DNA of 64,000 nt, taken from positions 372,001 through 436,000 of the forward strand of contig CAJQUW010003146.1 in NCBI GenBank assembly GCA_907163375.1. The letters run 5' to 3'. The translations under genes and the position numbers were made by a program. This document shows, one piece after another, positions 51,136-62,859 of the stretch; position 1 is the stretch's first letter; each line of letters begins with the position of its first letter. The DNA comes from Prostheceraeus crozeri. Taxonomy: Eukaryota; Platyhelminthes; Polycladida; Euryleptidae. The notes under the pieces are model-generated. The model was not told the DNA's origin. It searched no databases and was given only the letters and a program-made list of their open reading frames with translations.

Positions 51136-54100
51136 ATGTTTGTCTGTTCCAAGTGTGGAAAATCTTTTACTCTTTATGGCAATTTGCAACGTCATGAAAA
51201 ATTTTGTAAGCTGGGGATAACATATAAGTGTAGCAAGTGTTCATATCAAACGAATAGGAAGGATAATCTAAAGCGACACAATCTAGTTTGCAATTTAAGT
51301 TCAAATTCTCAAAATATGTCACTTGATAATCTAGTAGAATCACAAAATAATCACATATCCAGATCTAGTATTGTTGAACCAACGTCTAGACATGCGTCAA
51401 CCAGCGCTTCAAATAATACTTTTGTGCAATGTTGCTCCCGTTGTGGCAAAAATTATAATTCTGTTAGCAAATTTCGTCAGCATATGAATGTACATAATAC
51501 AAAAAGTGAGATGAATATTCATAATAATCACGGAACTCTAAATCTCAGTGAAAGCGCACTTAACGGTCACGCTCGTGTATATGACATCACACCATCAACA
51601 CATACAATCGACATTAATTCTTTTTTATTGAGTATGCAGCCTATATTAGGGAACTTAGTGTCAAACCTTCTAGAACAATTTCAACTACGTGACCGTCTAA
51701 TTGCACAAATTCGTTATGTGCGATCAAATCCTCAAGAAGATGAAACGTTTCTCGCACACTTTACATCATCATCTGCAAACTATATTTATGACTATGATAC
51801 CTGGTTCCAAGATAAGTTGAATAGTCTTTCAAGCCATATTGAAGCAAGAGTTGGAAAAGTCGGAATTGGAATTAATTCCGACCCGGAATTAATTCCATTT
51901 TTCGTCGGAATTGGAATTGGAATTGACGATATTTAAATCTACTGGAAAGACCTGTGATAAATCTATTTGTACAAAAATTGAAATCACAGTATTCGGCCGT
52001 TGTGTTAACTGCACGCAGAGATAAGAGAGAGAGAGATAGATCGACAGAGCTAGTTTTATTCTACTGTTGAATAAAGAGTGCTAATTGTGACTTTGATGGG
52101 CCTACAGCCCCCGGACAATGCTAATTCAGCAATTAAGCAAACAATGAAAAGACAATCATCTTTGTTCAATCTGTTATTTAGTTATTTATCAGGTAAGATA
52201 ATTAATCAAAATAAAACAATTGTTGAATTTAGTTATTGATTGGATAAGTGCAAAAATTGGAGATTAACTTAATTGTTGTACACACGAAAAACAATTGGTT
52301 TGGAAAGAGGAAAATTAACCCTGCATTAAAGGGCAGCCTGTCAGTTCAAATCACAATATAGACAGTGTCAACAAATTATTCTAATAATTAATGATTCAAT
52401 TAAAATGGCAATGACATAAAATATTATTCAACTTCCAATCACATCAATCGACAATATCAATTTTCAAGACTATAGTTATACAAATACGATACTCAACGAT
52501 AAAAGAAAAACTTTAAACTTGTAGTTCACTTCTTGATGTTGAATTCACTTCAATTCGATCGGACTCACTTATACCAAAATAATATCATAAATATCATGAA
52601 TATCAGTGTCATTTATACCGTCAATCTTTAATCGCGCTCGCTGATGTGTTGCCGCATACGCTATTGTGTTGTTGTTCGCTGGTAGGCAGTTGTAGTTGTT
52701 ACTTCTGTAGTCAAGTTACACCGCGAGAGCCCGGAGTTCTTCTAACAGCTACTGAAGATGTCGTATGTGTTGCTGTTGGTAGTTGTTGTTTCAATTTCTC
52801 ATCGTCTCTAATTTATGCAAATGTCTGACACTTGACGATAAATCCACTTTCTTTTGAAAATTGAAAGAGTTTCCTCTAATCTCTGCTCTTTAGCTTTCGA
52901 CCCGACCACATTTCGTTCTTATCACGGAATTTTTAATCTCCTTTTTTAACATGGACCATTAATCAGTTTTCATGATATCATTTTTATCGTCGTTTTTTCT
53001 TTACTCAACAGTCACGTTATTCGCACATTGAATTTCTTTCTTCTGTCAGTTTATTAATAGATTTATTCTCATCTCTCTCTCATAGAAGTAGGTAATAGTA
53101 CACTAGAATGGAAGTTTGATATCTTGCCTATGTACAATGATGGCACATGGAAAAATCTATGGTTTGTAGATCAGATTCGATCTAAAACATTGCATCATAG
53201 CCAAACTATTTGCCAAGTTGGTTGTGGAAGTTGTTGGCAGCAAATTAATGCAGGATTTTATGAAGATAATATTAAGTGAGACGGTGGCATTGTTTCATGT
53301 GGCATAGCCTACTATTCCCCAGGCTGGTATATTTTGTCGATTTGCAGCAGTTATTAACAACTATTTTTCAAAATTCGAATTAAAAATTGGTCCACAACGT
53401 CATATTTGAAAGTGGGCGGTGCACTGGTTGTAAGAATATCTCAAGAATTCAAATTTTAATTATAGGATGATTTCTCCTTCATACGGTTAAGAAACCTAGC
53501 GCTTTTGTCGAATAAACACATTGAAAGCTTCTTCACCGACAATAATTTCTCAGATAAGTGAATAGTCGCTGGAACTTTTCAATTAATCATTAAATGACAC
53601 GTGATATAGTGTGATGATATTTTGGAAGCTGATATTCGAAAGCATGTAAAGATTTTGAAAATTGCTCAAATATAGTGAACAGGGGAGCCCTTTCAAGTAA
53701 AATGAATACTCTGAGATTTCTTGACCTCTGATTTCAAGCTGGAGCAATGTATGTTCTGTAAATCGACATTGCAAGTTGCATATGTGACTGATAATACTCT
53801 TGATAGATTATAGGAGCGATATTTCAAAATGATGAACGTACAGAACGTTTTAAAGGATTTCTTTCTTTGTCATCCTGTTGCCGCAGTATTTTGTAATTCA
53901 CTATTGCTTTTGTGTATGATCTTTGGACAAGGGGCAGCAATCCAGATCACAATTTGGCTTGATAAATATAAATAAAAATAAGAAAACATGGAAACCAGCC
54001 CGCACAATTTGCGTTTTGCCCCAACTTAGTTCCCCCGGCGTGTGCCATAATTTTCATGCAATTTCCATTCTAGGACTTTCTATGGTACTGTTAACTTCTA

Positions 54101-57100
54101 TGCTCTCTCTCTCTCAGCGTTTGATTCTTTGCTGACCCTTAATTTTCTTTTCTCTTTTTTACAAGATGTTGAATATCTCGTTTACGAAACGAAAATGGCG
54201 TGGGCTCACCGGCTACATATATACATGTACATGTACACAAGAAATGTGAACTATGAACATGAGAACGCACATAGGAACGACGCAGGGAACGGCACACAGG
54301 AATAACGAGGATGAGATACGGGCACATGGGTTAGATTGAAGCGAGGAAACTTTGGATACATTAACATATACGCGCCATGCAATTATCGGAATTGAATATC
54401 ATTATGGAATTGGAATTGGAATTGAATTGAACTGGTTCGACTGGAATTGGAATTGGAATTGAAATTTCTGCTCTCGAATTGGAATTAAAAAATTTCAGTG
54501 GAATTTTTCCAGCTATGATTGAAGCATTTGCAAATAAGGGGAGCAACTGCGTTATAGATGAAATACTTAATATTGAATTCAATGTTCTTACCAGTCTACT
54601 ACTCTCCGGTGGACAAGCATTTACTCTACCAAAGAGCTTGAAAGATTCTAAGGCTGTAATCAATGTACACTCGAATGCAAATGACTGCTTCAAGTATTCA
54701 GTTTTATCAATACTACATTGTGATGAAGTACTTCACTCGAGGAATGAAATGAAATCATAGAGCAAGTGGATATCTGATCTGAATATGGATGGCATTGCCA
54801 CACCAGTATCAATAAAAGATATTTCTAGGTTTGAGAAAAATAATGACATCAAAACTAACATTCACTTTCATGAAAAAGGACTCAAAGGTGTTCGTTATAG
54901 TGGCAACTTTATTGGTAAACGAACTGTCAATATACTGTTAATTGTTAACAATGAACGCGCACATTATTGTGGAATCAGAAAGATATCAAGACTATATAGG
55001 AAAATTAATAAAAGATTTAAACATTACTGTGATCGATGTACCCAATCGTTTACATATAAGACAACTCTAGACCGACATTATCAATTTTGTGTTCGAGGAA
55101 ACGCACAAATAGAAAAAATGCCTAAACAACTAGAGGTAAGTACAAGTAGCATGGAATATCATCTAAGTCCACCTTTAGTAATTTATGCAGATATAGAGTG
55201 CTACATCGATAATAAAGTGCATAAACCTGCAGCAGTTGGAGTTTATCATGTTTGGCACAACGCTCTCCAATCAAAATTTGATAACGAATATTATGTCTTT
55301 AAAGGAGAAAATTGTATTATGAACTTCTTAAATCACCTAGAAAATGTAGCTCAAAATTTGTATGACAATCAGCGTGCAATAAGTAGACAACCGATGTCTC
55401 TATCCCATGATGAAGAAGAAAAACACAAAAGCGCACAGAGTTGCAGTAAATGTAAATCTAAGTTCAGTGATGATTGTACCAAAGTGAGAGATCATGATCA
55501 TATAACAGGAAAATATAGACAAACATTATGTAGCAAATGCAATTTTCGATTGAAACTGAATAGGCGGGAACTACCCATATTTTTCCACAACTTCAATAAT
55601 TATGACAGTCACATCGTTTGCTACAAAGCAATTGGAAAGAAGAAACCATGGAAATTAGAAGTGGTAGCAGCCACAGCTGAAAAATACATAACTTTATCCG
55701 CTAGTGTACCTGTGAACGAGTACAACGGAAAAACAATATATTTTAAATTAAAGCTCTTGGATTCTTTTCAATTTTTAAGTGCATCGCTAAGTGAATTAGC
55801 AAAAGCATTACAAGTGTAAAGCATGTAGAAAAATTAAGAAAAGAATTTCCACTGATTAATGATGACATCCTATATCAAAAGGGAGTGTTTCCCTACTCTT
55901 ATTTTAAAAGTCTAAATACATTGTTGGAAAATAGTCTACCACCACAAGGTGAATTCTATAATGATCTCACACGAGAGCATTGCTCAGACAAAGAATATGA
56001 ACACGCTTGTAATGCGTGGATTGCTTTCAGTTGCTCCAATTTTGGCGATTACATGCTTGCATATCTCAAATTAGATGTGTTATTGCTGGCAGATATTTTT
56101 GAAGTCTTTAGATCATTGAGTCGAAATGAAGATGAGGTGGATCCTGTGCATTTTGTCAGCCTTCCACACCTAAGCTTTACTTCAGCTTTGAGTTTTGCTT
56201 CATCTGATCCTCCACACTACATACACGATGAAAACATGTACAATCTATTTGAAAGAGGAATAAGAGGAGGTATGACATTTACAAATATTCACCGAGCACG
56301 TGCACGCATTACGGAATTACAAAATAATACAAATGAAAGCCGTCACTTATCCTACATAGATGTCAACAACCTTTACGGCTCGTCACTCAGCAAGAGTCTA
56401 CCACATTCAGATTTCAAATGGTTGAATGAAGATTAAATAGACTACTTTTCAAACGAAGTTAACATTCAAGCCATAGATGATGATAGTGAAATCGGGTATA
56501 TTTTTGATTTAGATTTGGAATATCCTGCAAGCATACATGATGACACTGCCGATCTTCCATTGGCACCAGAAATGCAGATGATAGAACAAAAAATGCTTTC
56601 AAGTTATATGAAAGACTTGTATAAAAAGTAAGACCAAATACTAACTTTTCTTCAACTAAGAAACTATTGCTACACCAATTTGATAGGGAAAATTATGTTG
56701 TACACTATTCAATATTAAAATTTTATTTATTTATGGGTGTGAAAGTCAAAAAAGTTCATAGTGGTGTAAAGTTTACTCAAAAGCCCTGGTTAAGAACGTT
56801 CATTGACATGAATTCCCAAAAGAGAGCTCAGTCAAGAACTGATTTTGAAAAGTCATTTTACAAGTTGAAGAATAACTCTTTATATGGCAAGACAATGGAA
56901 AACGTAAGACGAAGGAGAAAATTCAAATTAGTTAATAGTGTTGAGCAATGTCAAAAATTATCAAATCATCCACTCTATGATCAGCATAAGATCTTCGATG
57001 AAGACCTAGTCGGCATGGAAATGTACAAGCCTTCAATAATGTTGAATAAACTAATTTATGTTACTCAAGCAGTTCTTGATTATAGCAAGTTGGAAATGTA

Positions 57101-57699
57101 TCAACTATTTTACAATGATTTAAAAAGATGTCCACTAATCAATAGAACGCGACTTTGTGGCGGTGACACTGACAGTTTTTTCCTATGTTTGTACACCTCA
57201 CCTTCTATCCGTCTGGAGGAGATATTTCTATACTTTGGTGAAAAATTTGACTCTTCAAACTATGATGTACATCACCGACTATACTCAACTACAAACAGAG
57301 CTAGGTTGGGCTGTTTTAAGGATGAGTGTGCGGGAAAGTTGCTTGAGGAAATGATCTTATTAAAACCGAAAATGTATTCAATGAAATATCTAGATTCATC
57401 TTGCTACAGCATCAAACGTGCAAAAGGAGTGCAGAGAGCTGCAGTTAAAAAACTACAACATAATGTTTATAGGACCGTGTACTACAGTGAAATGGATACA
57501 AGTGAAGAAATGACAGTAATTAACTCGAAAAACCACTTAGTTACTACAAAATCATTCAGGAAGCGAGGATTTTCACTCTGGGAGGATAAGCGCTGTTAGT
57601 TAAATAAAAATTTGTCACTACCATATGGACACTATAGCTTGGGACTTCCCCCACCTTCAAAAAGAAGGAGAATCCTTCCTGCTATAGGTGATGTAGAAT
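51136..57699 (+). pseudogene. Protein-primed family B DNA polymerase of element B, broken and interrupted
   Basis: Starts with C2H2 zinc fingers (FVCSKCGKSF, YKCSKCSYQT, CCSRCGKNYN), then the N-terminal pattern TWFQDKLNSLSSHIE. After an inserted segment follow FTLPKSLKDSKAVINV and CFKYSVLSILH, exonuclease I YADIECY, the endonuclease-VII-like CSKCKSKF..VRDHDHITGKY, exonuclease II FHNFNNYDSH, motif A DVNNLYG, motif B NSLYGKTMENV, motif C GGDTDSFF and the terminal SLPYGHYSLG. About five breaks besides the insertion. The TBP-like part is not fused here but lies downstream as its own gene, unlike element A. Confidence 0.9.
51860..54490. mobile_element. ~2.6-kb insert of unknown type inside pPolB, bordered by GGAATT repeats
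   Basis: Both borders are runs of GGAATT/AATTCC words (51,860-51,925 and 54,370-54,490). The interior has no coding frame I can support; it contains a short (GA)n at about 52,020 and AT-rich sequence. It could be a non-autonomous element or satellite-mediated insertion. No target duplication or known terminal motif recognised. Confidence 0.5.
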
Positions 57700-57806
57700 A
57701 AGTCTAAATAGATTCAACAAGGTAATTTACAAGTAAACTAACCAATCGTCACATCTTCCTGCTTAGTTATGCTTGCTAATATATAGGTAGTCTAAACACA
57801 AAATGA

Positions 57807-57907
57807 AATTTCTACATTTTTCCGATGTGTAGAAATTATTACTAAAATATAGGTAGTCTTATTATGAATTTAAGACATAGCACTCAACATCATTCCGATG
57901 TGTTGAG
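57807..57907 (+). other. Two tandem hairpins with shared 11-nt loop
   Basis: 57,807-57,837: AATTTCTACA / TGTAGAAATT around loop TTTTTCCGATG. 57,883-57,907: CTCAACA / TGTTGAG around loop TCATTCCGATG. Stems differ in sequence and length but both are perfectly paired, and each is preceded by ATATAGGTAGTCT. They lie between the polymerase end and the PC4-like gene. Confidence 0.75.
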
Positions 57908-57961
57908 ATGTGAAATAGAAAACTTTATGCAAACAGATGAATTAGGTTTATATTTGAAAAC

Positions 57962-58522
57962 ATGCCTCATTACACTAGAACATGGAAATTAAACGACTTA
58001 CAAAGCGTTCACATAACAAATTCTAAGAAAGTAGTCTTTAGTCACTCAATAGCAAATAGTGGTGGAAGACATCGTGGCGTTTGCATTAGCCTTGACGCAT
58101 TATCTTCACTGAAAGACTTCGCTGATCTGATTGACAACCACAAGACTCGGCTGAAGATTCCCCTCGATCAAAAGGTATGGATAAAATGTGACTCTACCGT
58201 CAAGCTGTACATCTGTTCACCAAAGAGGGAAGATGTTGACTATCGATTCTTTCGTTTCAGTGACGTCACATGGAGAAACTTTACAAAGGAGATACTACCA
58301 CACATGATTTCATTCATTAAGGATGGAGGACATCAAGCGGATGGAAGTTGTGAATCGGATGTTAACTGCAAAAGTAAACTCAAAACTCAATCTTCAAGAG
58401 ATCGAGCGGTACATTCCGAACCGAAAGCAATGGTTATTAATAAAACACAAAATGAAGCCGACAACGAACCTGCATCTGGGAAGACCCTCAATGTTAACAT
58501 GGAGAATGCAGAGGAAGGATAA
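57962..58522 (+). CDS. PC4/SUB1-like protein (two tandem PC4-like modules)
   Basis: Module 1: VHITNSKKVVFSHSIA, then RGVCISLDALSSLKDFADLI, compared with PC4 strands followed by [20 protein letters not shown]. Module 2: VKLYICSPK, then YRFFRFSDVTWRNFTKEILP, the same plan. PC4 binds melted promoter DNA as a dimer; two modules in one chain would mimic the dimer. The last 60 residues are hydrophilic and may not belong, because the TBP-like frame overlaps them. It lies directly after pPolB and directly before the TBP-like gene on the same strand. Confidence 0.55.
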   Translation: MPHYTRTWKLNDLQSVHITNSKKVVFSHSIANSGGRHRGVCISLDALSSLKDFADLIDNHKTRLKIPLDQKVWIKCDSTVKLYICSPKREDVDYRFFRFSDVTWRNFTKEILPHMISFIKDGGHQADGSCESDVNCKSKLKTQSSRDRAVHSEPKAMVINKTQNEADNEPASGKTLNVNMENAEEG

Positions 58523-58890
58523 ATATGTGACTATCCTATTCTTTCCAAATGGAACAATCCAGTGTGTTGGTGGCTTCACTGATGGTGATCTACCAACTAC
58601 ATTCTAAGTTGGAAAATTTACTTAGAGACTCATTATCTGAATGGGAAGTGAAGACAATGACTGTGCTATGTGAATTGAACTATCATTATGACTTTCGTAA
58701 AGTCACATCATCAAATAATCTCACTTATGAAGTGGAACTATTTCCAGCAGCACAGATGACTAACTGGCACCCATATCATGTTCATGTATTCCATAATGGA
58801 AAGATTGTGATAACCGGCATTAAAGACATAAATGATGTTCCTCCCATCCTATGTGATTTGAGAAAAATATTTGTGAAATCTACATTGTAG
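58323..58890 (+). pseudogene. TATA-binding-protein-like gene of element B, broken
   Basis: First repeat: LTAKVNSKLNLQEIERY (TBP: VSTVNLGCKLDLKTI), GRPSMLTWRMQ and VTILFFPNGTIQCVGG (TALIFSSGKMVCTGA). Second repeat: YEVELFPAAQMTNWHPYHVH, then VFHNGKIVITGIKDI (TBP YEPELFPGLIYRM, VSGKVVLTGAKV). It is closest to the element C protein (ELFPAALIRKWHPVHIAVF). Phe is kept at three of the four intercalating positions, with Met at the first, as in C. About one break. Confidence 0.75.
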
Positions 58891-59010
58891 CTATGTAAAT
58901 ATTTAGAAAAGAACTGTTCATTTGTAAATACACATTGAAATGTAAACGTGTTTTGCTTTCCCTCTAAACCCAACGATTTGGAACATAAAAACAAGGATAT
59001 TTACATATAA

Positions 59011-59024
59011 AATAAAACTTTATT
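59011..59024. terminator. Bidirectional polyadenylation signal
   Basis: AATAAAACTTTATT gives AATAAA on the plus strand (end of the TBP-like transcript) and AATAAA on the minus strand (end of the protease transcript) within 14 bases. Confidence 0.65.
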
Positions 59025-59064
59025 ACAAAACAGTTTCAATATACTTTGTAAGAATTACATCATT

Positions 59065-59484
59065 TTAATAGCAGTCTTTCGAAAAAAGTTGTAAAACACT
59101 TTTACAGTTATTTTTCAATGGTCTCTCGTTGACGAAATATAGCACATAACCGCCGCACATGAGAGATACATTGCTTTGGAGTGGAAACGATGTAACGTTC
59201 TTAATCGTCCAGGAGAACCTATTCATCCATAGTGCAATGTCATGTAAGCGAGGTAGATTAAGAGAGTCAAAATATTCAGCCACTTTATAGCGATTGATGT
59301 ACACTGCAACCCAATGTTTACCAGGAAGATTGTTGCTGTCCGTATTGATGATAAGCGAACAAGGATAGAAAGGAATTGAATTAGGTAAACTGTCTGTAGA
59401 AAAGACATGAAGAAATATTGTCTTGGAGTAGGGATGACCATTTCCCATTTTCCTCAAGATTTCGGTGTTGCTTAGGTTACTCAT
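59065..59484 (-). CDS. Adenovirus-type cysteine protease of element B
   Basis: 139 residues beginning MSNLSNTEI, matching GDWLSNTEI of element A. Catalytic His in LPGKHWVAV, acidic site in VAEYFDSLN, and Gln and Cys in FPLQSNVSLMCGGY. Compact but complete-looking. Its ATG overlaps the end of the major capsid frame, so the two are probably read together. Confidence 0.9.
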   Translation of the reverse strand: MSNLSNTEILRKMGNGHPYSKTIFLHVFSTDSLPNSIPFYPCSLIINTDSNNLPGKHWVAVYINRYKVAEYFDSLNLPRLHDIALWMNRFSWTIKNVTSFPLQSNVSLMCGGYVLYFVNERPLKNNCKSVLQLFSKDCY

Positions 59485-60681
59485 CTCCGATAGCTGACAG
59501 TTACGTCTCGCATTCTCGTTATTTCAACTTTGCTATCATAGATAGCATAAATGAGGCAAGTAATTGTTTTCTTCAAAGGTGACTCAAATGACACCTCTAG
59601 TCGTAGATTACCAGGCTTTGTAACTCCTACGCTTTCGCCACCTAGATCTGCATCTGCTGTGAGATTGTATATAATGAAGAAGTAACCATTTTTATACATA
59701 TCCATTGTAATTCCCTTTGAATTAGGCTCATAAGCTTTGCAAGCAACAAATTTTCCATCCTGATAGAGTGCTAGTTTACTAACGTTAAAGTGTTGGAAAT
59801 TAAATGGATTCTTTTCAAAATCACCAATAAATGACTCATTTTCCACAAATGTGATATACACCGCCTTCGGCATCGCAGTGGGAAAAAGATTTGGGTAGGC
59901 ATGAGAGGATGATCCCGCACCAATTGTGAAGTTTGTTAACACACTGTGATTAACTGGATATATTGCATTGCTTTTCCTCAATCCTGTCGCATGCTCGTTG
60001 ATGACTGACGGGTTCATTGTTACTCTCCTTACATTGAGCACGGCACTACTTATGTTGATTTGATAGTTTGTAGCTCCAAAAGCCATTAACGCGAACTCAG
60101 GATTTGCACGAATAAATTTTATTTGCATTTTAACCTGTGATAGTGGATATCTAGATTGACGAAGGAAATCAAGGTAGACAGGTCCTTTCAAGTATAATTC
60201 CTTTGAATCTGCTGTCAATTCCATTCGTTTTCTTAAACCTCCATTTGAAACCTCATCAAATTTCCCTTGCTGATCATCATACCAGCCGGCAACTTGCAAG
60301 TGTGACTGTTTAGCTTGCTTCTGAAATTGCTTCATTGCATTTATGTATGCTCCATAGGGATATTCTCGATCCCCTCCTTCAATCTGTTTGTCATTCAATA
60401 TTAAATACACATCTGAGAATAGACTGGCAATAGGAAGATTTGTCAATCCCACTTTATCCTTGGTTGAATCAATATTGGTGCCATCAGTCTTCTTAATTTG
60501 TATACACAATTCTAAATCAATGGATTGACAGTCAATGTAATCTTGAGGATTATCAGGTATATCAAACTGAATAGGCTGTTGGATACCGTGGGGACTATGT
60601 CTACAATAGTTGAAGTAATAATGTCAGTTTGATGAGGCGGTGAATCAAAGAAACACAAAGCTGAATTGATACTCTGCATCG
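59481..60681 (-). pseudogene. Major capsid protein of element B
   Basis: Homologue of the element A capsid: SLFSDVYLILNDKQIEGG, then YPYGAYINAM, RKSNAIYPVNH and MYKNGYFFIIYNLTADAD. Double jelly-roll, hexon-like. The N-terminal part begins near 60,681 (MQSINSALCFFDSPP style). About one to two breaks near the beginning; the long central and C-terminal part is open. Confidence 0.88.
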
Positions 60682-60689
60682 TAATAGCT

Positions 60690-61172
60690 TTACAGATATG
60701 TTGTCTTCCTTCGTTTTGACTTGTTTCCAGTCGCTGTGGAATTTCGTTTGCGCTTTCTTGCTTTCACACGACGTCTTAATTTAGAACGTGCTGCTCTGGT
60801 GGGCTTTTTACATTTCCTACGCCTTTGCTTAAAAACTCGGCCTGATCCAACTTGTCTTGACTTCCTACGTTTCTTCCGAACTGTACGCCTCGTCTTTGTT
60901 AAATCATCTAATGCGTCTATGGCAGATTGCTGTGCACGCAATTTCATGGATTCACCGATATCCTCACCTTGAAGTGCATCAGCTGCAACATTTGCGCCAA
61001 AGTCTAAAGCTCTGTTTCCAACCCGCTTCATGAATGGTACGCCATACTTTTTGAGTGTTGGGAGAACCATACGTCTTAGTGCACCAAATATGCCTCCTCC
61101 AACTTGTCGTCTACCTCCAGCAAACACGGGATAGCCGCTCTGATAGGATGGACCACTGTAAATGCCTGACAT
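60690..61172 (-). CDS. Basic core/pX-like protein of element B
   Basis: 160 residues. The start MSGIYSGPSYQSGYPVFAGG, then GGGIFGALRRMVLPTLKKYG and a helix ending in a long Arg/Lys tail (RRVKARKRKRN) is the classical Polinton/adintovirus form: a glycine-rich, membrane-active N-terminus and a DNA-binding tail. It lies between penton and capsid genes. Confidence 0.8.
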   Translation of the reverse strand: MSGIYSGPSYQSGYPVFAGGRRQVGGGIFGALRRMVLPTLKKYGVPFMKRVGNRALDFGANVAADALQGEDIGESMKLRAQQSAIDALDDLTKTRRTVRKKRRKSRQVGSGRVFKQRRRKCKKPTRAARSKLRRRVKARKRKRNSTATGNKSKRRKTTYL

Positions 61173-61215
61173 TATGTCCTGTGGATAATTATAGATCCTA
61201 CAATAGCGTAAAGCC

Positions 61216-62846
61216 TTAATCTCGTGTCCTGATGTGTAGTGTTAAAACAGTAACACCACCACAGAATGGTACTAATTCACCTGTGTCATCATGAATTGAT
61301 ATGTCAATTCTATTGATGACATTTCTGCTCATTGGTACATACATCGTGTTAATAAATTCTCGATTAATTAGTTGCTTCCTCACGGATGAGAGCGGAAATG
61401 TGCGCGAAAGTGGGGCGTCAATGTCACCAACCCTTGTATATTCAATAATGTTACAATAGACGTACAAATTGCTTATATCCCGCTCTAATGATGGTGTTGT
61501 ATCGCCTGTTGATGTACCTTCATAAATAGTTGACTTTCAGAATTCCAATGTGGTCGTTAACACGCTATCGAGCTTGGTAAGAGAGTTCTTCCCTACCTTT
61601 AGAATCAAGCGTTTCTTATGTGGGTCATAAGAAAAGTGATATTCATCTGCATCAAGGTAATCTACACCAAACTCATTTAACTTTGTACACAATTCAGATG
61701 TCGTTTTCAAGCTTTCAATGTTCAAATTAACTCTTTTTACCAGTTCACTAGAAGTAGTCATTTCATCACCAACAATGTCTTTGCTGTATACGTGGATATC
61801 CCATGAAACGCTTGTTGATGCTTTGAGTTTAGAAGAGGATAATATCATTTAATTCTGTCAGCAAAGGCGCGCTTTCTAGGCCTTTAAACATCCCAAATAT
61901 TTCAGATCCGAATTCAATAACAGCGGACTCAGACCTTTCCAATGGTGTCTTTTTAGTAAAAACAAGAAATTCTACCTCCGTTTCAACAGTAAATAAAGTT
62001 ACTTTCTCTTTCTTATATTCACAAGTCATTAAAGTTTCTGGCACTGATCCTTGAATCTTTCTTGCAACGTCTTCAACACTTCTAATAACTTCAAATTGAT
62101 TCTTTACTCGGATGCTCCTTTTTTGTAATGCATACAATGGCACGATTCTACATCGAAAATCAGTGACTTTCCTCTCCGAATTCCACCCACGTCCATTATA
62201 CCAATACCTTGATGAGAATGTTGTTCTGGAATACCCTAAAATATGACTCAAATCCTTACCCAATACAAGAAGAACATGCTTCCCTTCCTTCAACAATTTT
62301 GTTGACCCCTTTACGACTGGTCTGTAGAATTTATTCAACGTCAGCGTAAACAGATCATTTATTAGTTGAAACATTCTACCGACTTCCTTTTCTGTATTTT
62401 GCAAGCTCATTGTGGGAACTTTAGAATCAAAAGTGGACGTTGCAAATGCCTTTTGAATTTTAATCATGTTTTGGACAGATGGTAGAGATGTTGAAAAAGG
62501 ACGTAAGGTTAGATGATGAAAAGCCCATGTACCATATAGACTATTTTGAAATATGCGAAAGAATGTATGCGATGCCATATATGCGATGAATATTTTGAAA
62601 TATATCATCCTTCTCTCGCACTTCTTTATGTAATTCAAAATAGTTGTTTTTTGGCAAACTGATATCGTTGTAATAAGTAATTTCAGTTAGAGCAACTTCA
62701 TGGGGTCCATGCAGAGTAATTGGATTAGCGAATTCAACAGAGTATTGAGATGGTCTGTTGCCTGGGAATATCTTTGGGTTGCTATTGCTTGGAAGAATGA
62801 TGTTGAAGTTAGTAGACATGTTGACCTCATGTATGTAAGAAGTCAC
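61216..62846 (-). pseudogene. Penton-like minor capsid protein of element B
   Basis: N-terminus FNIILPSNSNPKIFPGNRPS, then HGPHEVALTEITYY; C-terminus YVYCNIIEYTRVGD, then DISIHDDTGELVPF and LTLHIRTRD. Both ends match the penton-like genes of element A. About three breaks. Confidence 0.8.
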
Positions 62847-62859
62847 ATGTTATATTAGC

